This document shows positions 16,773-25,698 of a DNA stretch of 64,000 bases, piece by piece. The DNA comes from Pedobacter sp. R20-19 (lineage in GTDB: Bacteria > Bacteroidota > Bacteroidia > Sphingobacteriales > Sphingobacteriaceae), in NCBI RefSeq assembly GCF_000708265.2, contig NZ_JCKI01000005.1:1-64000 (forward strand). The letters are read 5' to 3'. A program made the position numbers and the translations under genes. A model generated the notes under the pieces. It did no database searches. It was not told the DNA's origin and saw only the letters and a program-made list of their open reading frames with translations. Within the stretch, counting starts at the first letter, position 1. Each line of letters opens with the position of its first letter.

Positions 16773-19505
16773 ATGAGAAAATTCCTATTCCCGTTTTTTT
16801 GTATACTATATTTTTTGATCAATGCTGCCAATTCGGTTTATGCTCAAAAAAAACAGTCTATTATTATTATTTCCTCTGATTACGCCAGGATCAGGTTTGG
16901 AGCCGAACGACTTTCTTCTGCCTTAAAAAATGTGGGTTATCAGGTCAGTCTGGTCAATCAAAAAAAGTTCGCAGCTGTTAAAGATGCCATTGTGATCGGA
17001 CTTGGAAATGATCAGGTTTTTTCAAAGTTACCGCTATCCTTCAAAAACAAAGCAATTAATGCTGGTAAAGAAGGTTTTTCAATTGCTTATGGTGAAGATA
17101 ATGTTTTATACATTTTAGGCGCCGATGCATCAGGTGCTTTATATGGTTGCCTCGAACTCGCAGATCAAATCAAATCAAAGCATAAAATCCCAGCACAAAT
17201 AATGATCGCCGATCAGCCAGAAATGGTGTTGCGCGGCACTTGTATTGGCTTACAGAAACCTGATTACTTGCCCGGGCATGATGTTTATGAGTATCCATAC
17301 ACACCAGAAACTTTCTCATGGCTATATGATAAAGCCCTATGGATTAAATACCTGGATATGATGGTCGATAATCGTTACAATTCCCTTTATTTATGGAATG
17401 GTCATCCTTTTTCATCTTTGATCCGGTTAAAAGATTATCCTTATGCTGTGGAAGTGGATGAGGCAACGTTGAAAAAAAATGAGGAGATCTTTCAATTCTT
17501 AACACATGAAGCGGATAAACGTGGAATCTGGGTAATTCAGATGTTCTACAACATTATTATCCCCAAGCCCTTTGCAGATCAGCATGGCTTAAAAACCCAA
17601 GACCGCAACCGCCCAATTGTGCCGTTGATTGCTGATTATACCCGTAAATCTATCGCAGCATTTGTGGCCAAATATCCGAATGTGGGTTTAATGGTGGCAT
17701 TGGGTGAGGCCATGGAAGGCGTTGGTCAGGATGATATCGATTGGTTTACCAAAACAATTATTCCCGGCGTGAAAGATGGTTTAAAAAGTGCAGGAATTAA
17801 AGCTGAACCACCCATCGTTTTGCGTGCCCATGATACCGATGCACCGGCTGTAATGAAAGCAGCTTTGCCATTTTACAAAAATCTCTATACCGAAAATAAA
17901 TTTAATGGTGAGGCTTTAACCACATACGAACCCCGTGGCGCCTGGGCCGAGTTGAACAGGAAGCTAGCTGATATTGGAACGGTAAATATTTCTAACGTAC
18001 ATATTTTAGCCAACCTGGAGCCTTTCCGGTATGGGTCGGCAGATTTTATTCAAAAATCGGTTCAGGCCATGAATAAAATCTATCATGCCAAAGGCTTGCA
18101 TTTGTATCCTCAACACAGTTATTGGGATTGGCCTTATGCGGCAGATAAAGTAAAGGGTAGGATCTTGGAGGTAGATCGTGATTGGATCTGGTATAAAGAA
18201 TGGGGGCGATACGCCTGGAAATCAGAAAGAAACCGTATCCAGGAAATTAACTATTGGGCTGAGCAACTGGCTAATCGATATGGTACTAATTTAGCGGGAG
18301 GGAAATCAATCTTAAATGCATATGAAGCATCGGGAGAAATTTCGCCAAAACTGTTGCGCAGGTATGGCATTACCGATGGGAACAGGCAGACGCTTACATT
18401 AGGTATGTTAATGACACAGCTTATCAATCCTTTTCGCTACGGTTTGTTTACTTTAATGTATGAGTCTGAAGCGCCTGAAGGCGAGATGATTATCGAGTAC
18501 GCTGAAAAAGAATGGAAGAGACAAGGGCATATTGGCGAAACGCCCGTTCAGGTTGCTAAAGAAGTAGTTCAACATGGGGAAACAGCCGTAGCATCAATCA
18601 ATGAAGTAAAGGCAACTAAAGATATAGCAGAATTCAATCGCCTTAAAAATGATATGTACTGTTATGATGAAATGGCAAATTTTTATGCAGAAAAGGTAAA
18701 GTCTGCCCTTTGGGTTTTAAGGTATAAATATTCTAACGATGTTACTGATTTGGAAAAGGCACTTCCGCTTTTGCAAAAAAGTGTAGAGCACTATGCTAAG
18801 CTGGTTAAGTTAACTGAAAGAAGCTATTTATATGCCAACAGCATGCAAACAAAGCAGCGTAAAATCCCGATGCGTGGCGTTGACAAGACTTTTATCCACT
18901 GGAAGGAAATGTTGCCGGTTTTTACAAAAGAACTCCATCACTTCAAAAAAAGTATCGATTCTTTAAAATCCTTAAATGGAGCAGTTATCGCTAAAATTAT
19001 CCCTTACCAATCAGCCGATGTTAACGTTTTAAATGAATCTGCAACTTATAGCATCAACCAGAATGTGGAAGTATTTGCGGATACAAGCGTTCGGATCAAA
19101 GAAGTTGCTGAGCAGTTAATCGGATTGAAGGGAATTAAATTAGCTAAAGAAAAACAAATTAAAGTGGGTACTGAAATTAAATTTACCACCAAAGTGCCTG
19201 TAAAACTATTAATTGGGTTTTTCAATCAGAAAAACCCTAAATACCTGGCTCCGCCACAATTGGAAACTGATGCCAGTGCAAATAACTACGGCCAATCGGA
19301 AATTAAAATTTCCAATGCTTTGGTACTGGATGGCTTTCCACCGGCCAATGTTCATGCTTATGCCTTTCCTGCTGGCTCACATACTTTAAATTTGGGAAAA
19401 GGAGAATGCCTGGTACTAGGTTTCATTGATGATCGACAGGAATTAAGAATATTTAACGCTGGTTTGGATGGTAAAGGAAAAGATATAGATTGGTTATTTG
19501 AATGA
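16773..19505 (+). CDS. Secreted TIM-barrel glycoside hydrolase, GH138-like (alpha-galacturonidase candidate)
   Basis: 910 residues with a Sec signal ending SVYAQ. Residues ~25-150 form a small alpha/beta domain of the type that precedes the barrel in GH20/GH67/GH115 enzymes (ILGADASGALYGCLELADQI). A barrel follows, starting LRGTCIGLQKP and WIKYLDMMVDNRYNSLYLWNG, with LIADYTRKSIAAFVAKYP, MVALGEAMEGVG (acidic) and EPPIVLRAHDTDAP. The tail is beta-rich. I cannot assign the CAZy family with certainty. Size, architecture and the RG-II-like context make GH138 (alpha-galacturonidase of RG-II chain A) the best candidate, with GH67/115-type alpha-glucuronidase the alternative. It overlaps the next gene by 4 bases. 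Confidence 0.6.
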   Translation: MRKFLFPFFCILYFLINAANSVYAQKKQSIIIISSDYARIRFGAERLSSALKNVGYQVSLVNQKKFAAVKDAIVIGLGNDQVFSKLPLSFKNKAINAGKEGFSIAYGEDNVLYILGADASGALYGCLELADQIKSKHKIPAQIMIADQPEMVLRGTCIGLQKPDYLPGHDVYEYPYTPETFSWLYDKALWIKYLDMMVDNRYNSLYLWNGHPFSSLIRLKDYPYAVEVDEATLKKNEEIFQFLTHEADKRGIWVIQMFYNIIIPKPFADQHGLKTQDRNRPIVPLIADYTRKSIAAFVAKYPNVGLMVALGEAMEGVGQDDIDWFTKTIIPGVKDGLKSAGIKAEPPIVLRAHDTDAPAVMKAALPFYKNLYTENKFNGEALTTYEPRGAWAELNRKLADIGTVNISNVHILANLEPFRYGSADFIQKSVQAMNKIYHAKGLHLYPQHSYWDWPYAADKVKGRILEVDRDWIWYKEWGRYAWKSERNRIQEINYWAEQLANRYGTNLAGGKSILNAYEASGEISPKLLRRYGITDGNRQTLTLGMLMTQLINPFRYGLFTLMYESEAPEGEMIIEYAEKEWKRQGHIGETPVQVAKEVVQHGETAVASINEVKATKDIAEFNRLKNDMYCYDEMANFYAEKVKSALWVLRYKYSNDVTDLEKALPLLQKSVEHYAKLVKLTERSYLYANSMQTKQRKIPMRGVDKTFIHWKEMLPVFTKELHHFKKSIDSLKSLNGAVIAKIIPYQSADVNVLNESATYSINQNVEVFADTSVRIKEVAEQLIGLKGIKLAKEKQIKVGTEIKFTTKVPVKLLIGFFNQKNPKYLAPPQLETDASANNYGQSEIKISNALVLDGFPPANVHAYAFPAGSHTLNLGKGECLVLGFIDDRQELRIFNAGLDGKGKDIDWLFE

Positions 19506-21049
19506 TAAAAAAGAGAAATTTAATTGCAGCAATAGGCTTATCGCTGATAGCCATAACTGGTTTTGCTCAACAAAAGGCCAATACCAATCCGTTGAAGAAA
19601 TATGTAGAATATTTTAATTCAATCGATTCAGAAGCGGTTAAAAATTATATTCCAAATGCACAGGCTTTCGAGTTTCTGGCAGAGCAGGCACCCTTATTTG
19701 AATGTCCGGATTCTGTTTTAGAGCAGAATTATTACTACCGTTTATGGACTTTCCGGAAACACATGGTTAAGAGTCCGGAGGGATTTATTTTTACCGAATT
19801 TATAGAGCCTGTAAAACACGCAGGCAAATACAACTCCATCAGCTGTGCTTTGGGGCACCATATTTACGAAGGTCGCTGGTTTAAAGACAATGGCTATTTA
19901 AAGGATTACATTAAATTCTGGCTTTACAAAGCTGATGTGGGTCAGAGCAAACAACGTTTTCATCAGTTTAGCAGTTGGATCGATGATGCCGTTTACCAAA
20001 ATTTTCTGGTAAATCCCGACCAACAGTTTTTAACTGAAATTTTACCTGCCCTGGATGAAGATTACACTAAATGGGAAACTCAGCGACAAAGAAAGGATGG
20101 TTTGTTCTGGCAAAACGATGTAAAAGATGGGATGGAAGAATCTGTTAGTGGTTCAAGAAAAGATCAGCATCAGCGTCCAACCATTAACAGTTATATGTAT
20201 GGGAATGCAGTAGCCTTAAATAAAATTGCGCTTTTGCTTGGTAACCAGCAACTGGCGGCAAAATATCAGTTAAAAGCAAATACTTTGAAAAAGCTTGTTC
20301 AGGATAGCTTGTGGAACACTAAAGACATATTTTTTGAAACGAGGAAAGCAAAAGGTGGTATGGCTGATGTTAGAGAAGCCATTGGTTTTATTCCCTGGGA
20401 TTTTAATCTGCCGGATGATAAGCCTCAGTATGCCAAAGCCTGGGTTCAGCTCCTGGACACGGCTGGCTTCAAAGCGCCCTGGGGTTTAACCACTGCTGAA
20501 CGTAGAGAACCAACATTTAGAACAAGAGGCTCGGGGCACAGCTGTGAATGGGATGGTGCAATTTGGCCTTTTGCCACTTCACAAACTCTAAAAGGCCTGG
20601 CTAATCTGCTCAGCAACTATAAAAATCATGGGAAAATGAATGCAAATGTATTTTATAATGAACTCCATCAATATGCAGCATCTCATGTAAAAAATGGTAA
20701 ACCATATATTGGCGAATATCAGGATGAAAAAACAGGTGAGTGGTTGAAAGGGGATAACCCAAGAAGTAGTTTCTATAACCACTCCACTTTTTGCGATTTA
20801 ATTATTAATGATTTGATTGGAATCAAACCTCGCCAGGATAAAGTGTTGGAGGTTTTTCCATTAATTCCCAAGAACAAATGGGACTGGTTTAAACTGGATA
20901 ATTTATCTTATCACGAAAAAAACATTACGGTATTATGGGATAAAACAGGTAAAAAATATAATAGAGGAAAGGGTTTGATGGTTTTTGCAGATGGAAAAGA
21001 GATCTACAAAGGAAAGGATCTGAAGGCGTTGAAAGTAAAAATTGATTAA
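19502..21049 (+). CDS. Secreted (alpha/alpha)6-barrel glycoside hydrolase, MGH1/GH63-like
   Basis: 515 residues, signal peptide ending ITGFAQ. The sequence follows the MGH1-like/GH63-like toroid: YYYRLWTFRKHM, GHHIYEGRW, QRPTINSYMYGNAVALNKIA, FFETRKAKGGMADVREAIGFIPW, then RGSGHSCEWDGAIWPFATSQTL and DNPRSSFYNHSTFCDLIIN. Aromatic residues and carboxylates line such barrels. Candidate activity in this locus is a beta-L-arabinofuranosidase of GH142 type or another RG-II side-chain exo-enzyme; I cannot choose. Its start overlaps the stop of the preceding gene (ATGA), so both are co-translated. A 254-base gap with palindromes follows. Confidence 0.65.
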   Translation: MIKKRNLIAAIGLSLIAITGFAQQKANTNPLKKYVEYFNSIDSEAVKNYIPNAQAFEFLAEQAPLFECPDSVLEQNYYYRLWTFRKHMVKSPEGFIFTEFIEPVKHAGKYNSISCALGHHIYEGRWFKDNGYLKDYIKFWLYKADVGQSKQRFHQFSSWIDDAVYQNFLVNPDQQFLTEILPALDEDYTKWETQRQRKDGLFWQNDVKDGMEESVSGSRKDQHQRPTINSYMYGNAVALNKIALLLGNQQLAAKYQLKANTLKKLVQDSLWNTKDIFFETRKAKGGMADVREAIGFIPWDFNLPDDKPQYAKAWVQLLDTAGFKAPWGLTTAERREPTFRTRGSGHSCEWDGAIWPFATSQTLKGLANLLSNYKNHGKMNANVFYNELHQYAASHVKNGKPYIGEYQDEKTGEWLKGDNPRSSFYNHSTFCDLIINDLIGIKPRQDKVLEVFPLIPKNKWDWFKLDNLSYHEKNITVLWDKTGKKYNRGKGLMVFADGKEIYKGKDLKALKVKID

Positions 21050-21073
21050 ACTGTACTATTCATTATTGGATGC

Positions 21074-21162
21074 CTTATTACGAGGAAGCAAAAAGCAGCA
21101 ATATTAGTTTGATGAATTAGATTGCTTCAGCTCGCTCAGGTCCGGCTTCGCAATGATGAGGA
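21074..21162. repeat. Degenerate palindromic repeat, family A
   Basis: The right arm AGATTGCTTCAGCTCGCTCAGG ... GGCTTCGCAATGATGAG matches the right half of the repeats found later in the locus (42.8, 55.6 kb). The left arm is decayed (TTACGAGGAAGCA). This is the first copy seen in the window. Confidence 0.6.
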
Positions 21163-21193
21163 CCTTTGGAGATTTATCTAAGCAATTCCCAAT

Positions 21194-21281
21194 GGTTGAT
21201 GGCTAGTCAACCGTTTTAACGCACCTATGGTTAGTGACTCACCAACAAATTGAATTAAAACTTACTGTTCGGTGTGTCACC
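21194..21281. repeat. Two palindromes before the GH28 gene
   Basis: GGTTGA/TCAACC (21194-21212) forms a small hairpin. AGTGACTCACC (21233-21243) and GGTGTGTCACC (21271-21281) pair across 27 bases with one or two mismatches. The second ends 22 bases upstream of the GH28 start and may act as an operator, mRNA structure or remnant repeat. The sequence AGTGACTCACC also occurs once near 280. Confidence 0.4.
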
Positions 21282-21303
21282 GATCAGGGTATAAAAAGAA
21301 CAA

Positions 21304-22881
21304 ATGAAAAATATTTTGAAATCGATTATTTTCCTATTTGCAACAGTAATTTGCTTATCTGCAAAATCACAATCTTTTTATAACGTAACCAAATACGGTG
21401 CGAAAAATGACAGCAGTAAGCTGGCTACCATCGCTATTAAGAAAGCGATTGATGCGGCTTCAAAGGCAGGTGGTGGAACTGTTTATTTCCCTGCAGGAAA
21501 ATATTTAACTGGCGCCATCCAATTAAAAAGTAACATCACCATTTTTATTGATGCCGGAGCAGAACTGCATTTTAGCGATAATTTTGATGACTTTCTGCCT
21601 ATGGTAAAAAGTCGCTATGAAGGTGTTGATGTTACTTCTTTTTCGCCTTTATTCTATGCTTATAAAGCTGAAAATATTTCAATCATTGGGCGTGGTTTGA
21701 TAGACGGGCATGGAAAAAAATGGTGGGATTTTGTAGAAGGATACAAAGAAGGACAAGCCCGATCAAAATGGCAAAACACATTTGAGGCATTGAACAAGGA
21801 TATTGTATTGCCGGATGATCCCAAACAAATGAAACGTGGCTTTCTCCGTCCACCATTTATTCAAACCATGTTTTGCAAAAACGTACTAATTGATGGGATC
21901 ACCATCCGAAATTCTCCATTCTGGACCGTTAATCCGGAATTTTGTGAAAATGTAAAAATCCATGCAGTTACCATCAATAACCCTCATTCGCCCAATACTG
22001 ATGGCATTAACCCGGAATCTTGTAAGAATGTCCATATTTCAGATTGCCACATTAGTGTTGGTGATGATTGCATTACCATTAAATCAGGTAAGGATGAACC
22101 CGGAAGGAAAATGGCCGCACCCGCTGAAAATTATGTGATTACCAATTGCACCATGTTATCTGGTCATGGAGGGGTAGTAATTGGCAGCGAAATGAGTGGC
22201 GATGTACGCAAAATCACGATTTCTAATTGTGTATTTGACGGCACGGATAGAGGCATCAGGATTAAAACTGCCAGAGGAAGGGGTGGAGTGGTAGAAGAAA
22301 TTCGTGTAAGCAACATCATCATGAAAAATATTAAACAACAGGCCATTGTATTGGATATGCAATATGCAAAAACCAGTGTAGAGCCCGTTACTCAAAGAAC
22401 GCCCAGGTTTAGGAATATTCATTTTAGCAACATTACCGGGCAAGTGAACCAGGCTGGTTATTTAAATGGCCTGGAAGAAATGCCAGTTGAAAACATCACC
22501 TTCAATGACATCAATATGGATGCTCAAACAGGCTTTGATATCAGTTTTGCTAATAAAATAGAATTCCATAACGTTCAGGTAAATACCCAGATGGGACCAT
22601 CATTAAAAGCTTCAAACGTAAATCATTTGATAATCGATGGACTGAAAACGTATACACCTCATAACAATGCCGCGGTGATCGATTTAAAAAATGTAAGCGA
22701 TTTATTTCTTTATAATTCCTTTCCTGTGATCGGTACGGTTAATTATTTAAAATTAAGTGGCAGCGGAACCAAGAATATTTCAATCGGAAACAATAATTTC
22801 AAAAATGCCAGAAACGGAATTAAAAAAGAAAAAGATGTTTTGGAAAATGTTGATGTGATTTCTGGAGATAAAGGATTATAG
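21304..22881 (+). CDS. Secreted GH28 polygalacturonase-type enzyme
   Basis: 525 residues, signal peptide ending LSAKSQ. A right-handed parallel beta-helix with all GH28 motifs: NTDG (Asp about 233), GDDC (two Asp, 254-255), GHGG (His about 288), and RIKTARGRGG. These carry out inverting hydrolysis of alpha-1,4-galacturonide bonds. N-terminal GAKNDSSKLATIAIKKAIDAA is the usual family entry. In a pectin locus it would cleave galacturonan or release galacturonic acid from side chains. The next gene starts 3 bases after its stop. Confidence 0.9.
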   Translation: MKNILKSIIFLFATVICLSAKSQSFYNVTKYGAKNDSSKLATIAIKKAIDAASKAGGGTVYFPAGKYLTGAIQLKSNITIFIDAGAELHFSDNFDDFLPMVKSRYEGVDVTSFSPLFYAYKAENISIIGRGLIDGHGKKWWDFVEGYKEGQARSKWQNTFEALNKDIVLPDDPKQMKRGFLRPPFIQTMFCKNVLIDGITIRNSPFWTVNPEFCENVKIHAVTINNPHSPNTDGINPESCKNVHISDCHISVGDDCITIKSGKDEPGRKMAAPAENYVITNCTMLSGHGGVVIGSEMSGDVRKITISNCVFDGTDRGIRIKTARGRGGVVEEIRVSNIIMKNIKQQAIVLDMQYAKTSVEPVTQRTPRFRNIHFSNITGQVNQAGYLNGLEEMPVENITFNDINMDAQTGFDISFANKIEFHNVQVNTQMGPSLKASNVNHLIIDGLKTYTPHNNAAVIDLKNVSDLFLYNSFPVIGTVNYLKLSGSGTKNISIGNNNFKNARNGIKKEKDVLENVDVISGDKGL

Positions 22882-22884
22882 GTA

Positions 22885-25698
22885 ATGAGATCTAAAACGA
22901 AATATTGCATAGTCACTCTTCTGATATTTTTTAATTCCCTTTCGCTTTTGGCTCAGCAAAACCATCAGCAACTTTGGTACAATAAGCCTGCAGAAAAATG
23001 GACAGATGCTTTACCGATTGGGAATGGACGATTGGGTGCTATGATTTATGCCGGCGTTTTAAACGATCATATTCAATTTAATGAAGAAACCCTATGGACG
23101 GGGAAACCTAGAAATTATAACCGTGAGGGGGCGTATCAGTATCTCCCGGAAATTAGAAAGCTGCTTTTTGAGGGCAAGCAAAAAGAAGCCGAAGCCTTGG
23201 CTCAGGCTCAATTTATGGGAGTAGAAAGCGAAACTGGCAATCGAAATGCCTGGTTAAAAGCCATTAAAGCAGGCAATGGAATTTTGGGTAATCCTGCCCT
23301 GACCACTTATGACGATCATCTTTGGAAAAGCCTGCAAGTGCCATCTTATGAAGGTTGGGAAACAGTTGGTTTGGCCAATGTTGATGGTGCAGTTTGGTTT
23401 AGAACTACTTTTGAAGCACCAGCGCATTGGTCTGGAAAAGATTTAGTACTTGATCTTAACAAAATCTTTAATCAGGATTTTACCTATGTTAACGGTGTAT
23501 TGGTCGGAAATACAGAAGGTGCCGAAGCCCGGAAATATACCGTGCCTGCAAAATTGGTTAAGCCAGGTAAAAACACGATTGCTATTCAGGTTCTTAATTA
23601 CTACGATCGTGGAGGCATTGGAGGATATAAGGATACCTCAAAACATATCGGCATTTATCCTGCAGGAACAAATGTAGAAAAAGGTATTTCTCTGGTTAAA
23701 GCATGGAAATATAAAGTCCAGGATCAAAACCCGCCAGCTATAGCGCAATATCAGGCGAGCTATCAGCCCTTTGGCGATTTCAATTTAAACTTCCATTATG
23801 GTAATGCCCCTGTTTCCAATTACAAGCGTTCTTTAGATTTAAATACCGCCATTGCAACAACCAGCTATAGGGTGAATGGAACAAATTATACCCGCGAATA
23901 TTTTGCCAGTCAACCCAATCAAGCCATTGTGGTTCATTTAACTGCCGATAAAAAAGGATCAATCAGTTTCAATGCAGCATTATCAAGTTTGCATCAAAAA
24001 TCGAGCATAAAAGTCTTGGGAAATAATACGATTTCGCTCTCTGTACAAGTAAAAGATGGCATCTTAAAGGGCGAAAGTCGATTAACCGCAATCATAAAAA
24101 GTGGCTCTATTCAGGTTATTAATCAGAAGATCAGCATTAACCGAGCTGATGAAGTAACCTTGTATTTAACTGCCGGAACCAACTTTATCAATGCTAATGA
24201 TGTTTCGGGGAATCCGGCATCAGCAAATACAAAGGCCTTAAATTCATTGAAAGGTAAAACCTACAGTTTAATCAAGAAAACGCACATTAAAGAGTATCAG
24301 GGTTACTATAATACCTTTAAAGTAGATTTTGGATCGTCGGCTAATGAGAATTTACCTACCAACCAGCGTTTAGAAAAGTTTTCTACTTCCAATGATCCTG
24401 CTTTTGCTGCATTATACATGCAGTACGGGCGATATTTATTAATTTCCAGCTCACGTCCGGGCACACAACCTGCTAATCTACAAGGTATATGGAATGATTT
24501 GTTAACGCCACCCTGGGGAAGTAAGTATACCACCAATATCAACCTGGAGATGAATTACTGGCCAGCTGAGATTCTTAATCTTTCTGCATTAAATGATCCT
24601 TTGTTTCAAAAAATCAAGGGTTTGGCAAAAGCCGGAACATTAACTGCGAAAGAATATTACCATGCAAACGGCTGGGTATTACATCACAATACCGATTTAT
24701 GGAATGGAACGGCACCAATTAATGCCTCAAATCACGGAATTTGGGTAACTGGAGGTGCATGGTTGAGTCTGCATTTATGGGAACATTATCAGTTTAATCA
24801 GGATCGTGATTTTTTACGAAAGGAAGCTTATCCCTTAATGAAACAGGCTGCCTTATTTTTTGAGGATTTCCTGATTAAAGATCCTAAAACAGGGTGGTTG
24901 ATTAGCACACCATCCAATTCGCCAGAAAATGGTGGTCTGGTAGCCGGACCAACAATGGATCATCAAATCATCCGTTCGCTGTTTAAAAATTGTGTGGAAG
25001 CCGCTCAGGTTTTAAACGTAGATCAGGATTTTAGAAAATCGCTTGAGGAAAAAATAAGACAGATTGCGCCAAACCAGATTGGAAAATACGGGCAATTACA
25101 GGAATGGCTGGAAGATAAAGATGATACAAGCAGTAAGCATCGGCATGTTTCACACTTATGGGGTGTTTATCCGAGCAATGATATTACCTGGACAGGCAAT
25201 GAAAAAATGATGAACGCTGCCAGGCAATCGCTGATGTACCGTGGGGATGAAGCTACAGGATGGAGTTTAGCCTGGAAAATTAATTTTTGGGCCAGGTTTA
25301 AAGATGGAAATCATGCCATGAAGCTGGTTAAAATGTTAATGAAACCCGCTGTGAATGGTGCAGGTTCGTACGTCAACTTATTTGATGCACACCCACCATT
25401 TCAAATTGATGGAAATTTTGGTGGAGCTGCCGGAATTGCCGAAATGATTGTGCAAAGTCACCAAGGTTACCTGGATGTTTTGCCTGCCTTGCCAAAAGAA
25501 ATACCATATGGGAAGATTAGCGGTTTACGCGCCCGTGGTGGTTTTGAAATGGATTTAAGCTGGGATAGGGGGCTGCTGACTTCGTTGGTAATCAAATCAA
25601 ATGTTGGAGGCAAGTGCAAAGTGAAATATCTGAATAAGGAAATTGAAATGGATACGAAAGCTGGAGAAAGCTATAAACTGAATGGAGAATTGAAATGA
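22885..25698 (+). CDS. GH95 alpha-L-fucosidase/alpha-L-galactosidase with inserted beta-sandwich domain
   Basis: 937 residues, signal peptide ending LSLLAQ. GH95 landmarks: LWYNKPAEKWTDALPIGNG, HIQFNEETLWTGKP, SRPGTQPANLQGIWND, HHNTDLWNG (about 600-608), EWLEDKDD (about 740), HVSHLWGVYP, and DGNFGGAAGIAEM. Residues ~120-268 are not normal GH95: SYEGWETVGLANVDGAVWFRTTFE to NYYDRGGIGGYKD is a galactose-binding-like jelly roll of the kind found in GH2 enzymes and sialate O-acetylesterases, inserted inside the N-terminal region. In RG-II loci a GH95 enzyme removes L-galactose; L-fucose is the alternative. Its end overlaps the following GH2 start by 4 bases. Confidence 0.85.
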   Translation: MRSKTKYCIVTLLIFFNSLSLLAQQNHQQLWYNKPAEKWTDALPIGNGRLGAMIYAGVLNDHIQFNEETLWTGKPRNYNREGAYQYLPEIRKLLFEGKQKEAEALAQAQFMGVESETGNRNAWLKAIKAGNGILGNPALTTYDDHLWKSLQVPSYEGWETVGLANVDGAVWFRTTFEAPAHWSGKDLVLDLNKIFNQDFTYVNGVLVGNTEGAEARKYTVPAKLVKPGKNTIAIQVLNYYDRGGIGGYKDTSKHIGIYPAGTNVEKGISLVKAWKYKVQDQNPPAIAQYQASYQPFGDFNLNFHYGNAPVSNYKRSLDLNTAIATTSYRVNGTNYTREYFASQPNQAIVVHLTADKKGSISFNAALSSLHQKSSIKVLGNNTISLSVQVKDGILKGESRLTAIIKSGSIQVINQKISINRADEVTLYLTAGTNFINANDVSGNPASANTKALNSLKGKTYSLIKKTHIKEYQGYYNTFKVDFGSSANENLPTNQRLEKFSTSNDPAFAALYMQYGRYLLISSSRPGTQPANLQGIWNDLLTPPWGSKYTTNINLEMNYWPAEILNLSALNDPLFQKIKGLAKAGTLTAKEYYHANGWVLHHNTDLWNGTAPINASNHGIWVTGGAWLSLHLWEHYQFNQDRDFLRKEAYPLMKQAALFFEDFLIKDPKTGWLISTPSNSPENGGLVAGPTMDHQIIRSLFKNCVEAAQVLNVDQDFRKSLEEKIRQIAPNQIGKYGQLQEWLEDKDDTSSKHRHVSHLWGVYPSNDITWTGNEKMMNAARQSLMYRGDEATGWSLAWKINFWARFKDGNHAMKLVKMLMKPAVNGAGSYVNLFDAHPPFQIDGNFGGAAGIAEMIVQSHQGYLDVLPALPKEIPYGKISGLRARGGFEMDLSWDRGLLTSLVIKSNVGGKCKVKYLNKEIEMDTKAGESYKLNGELK

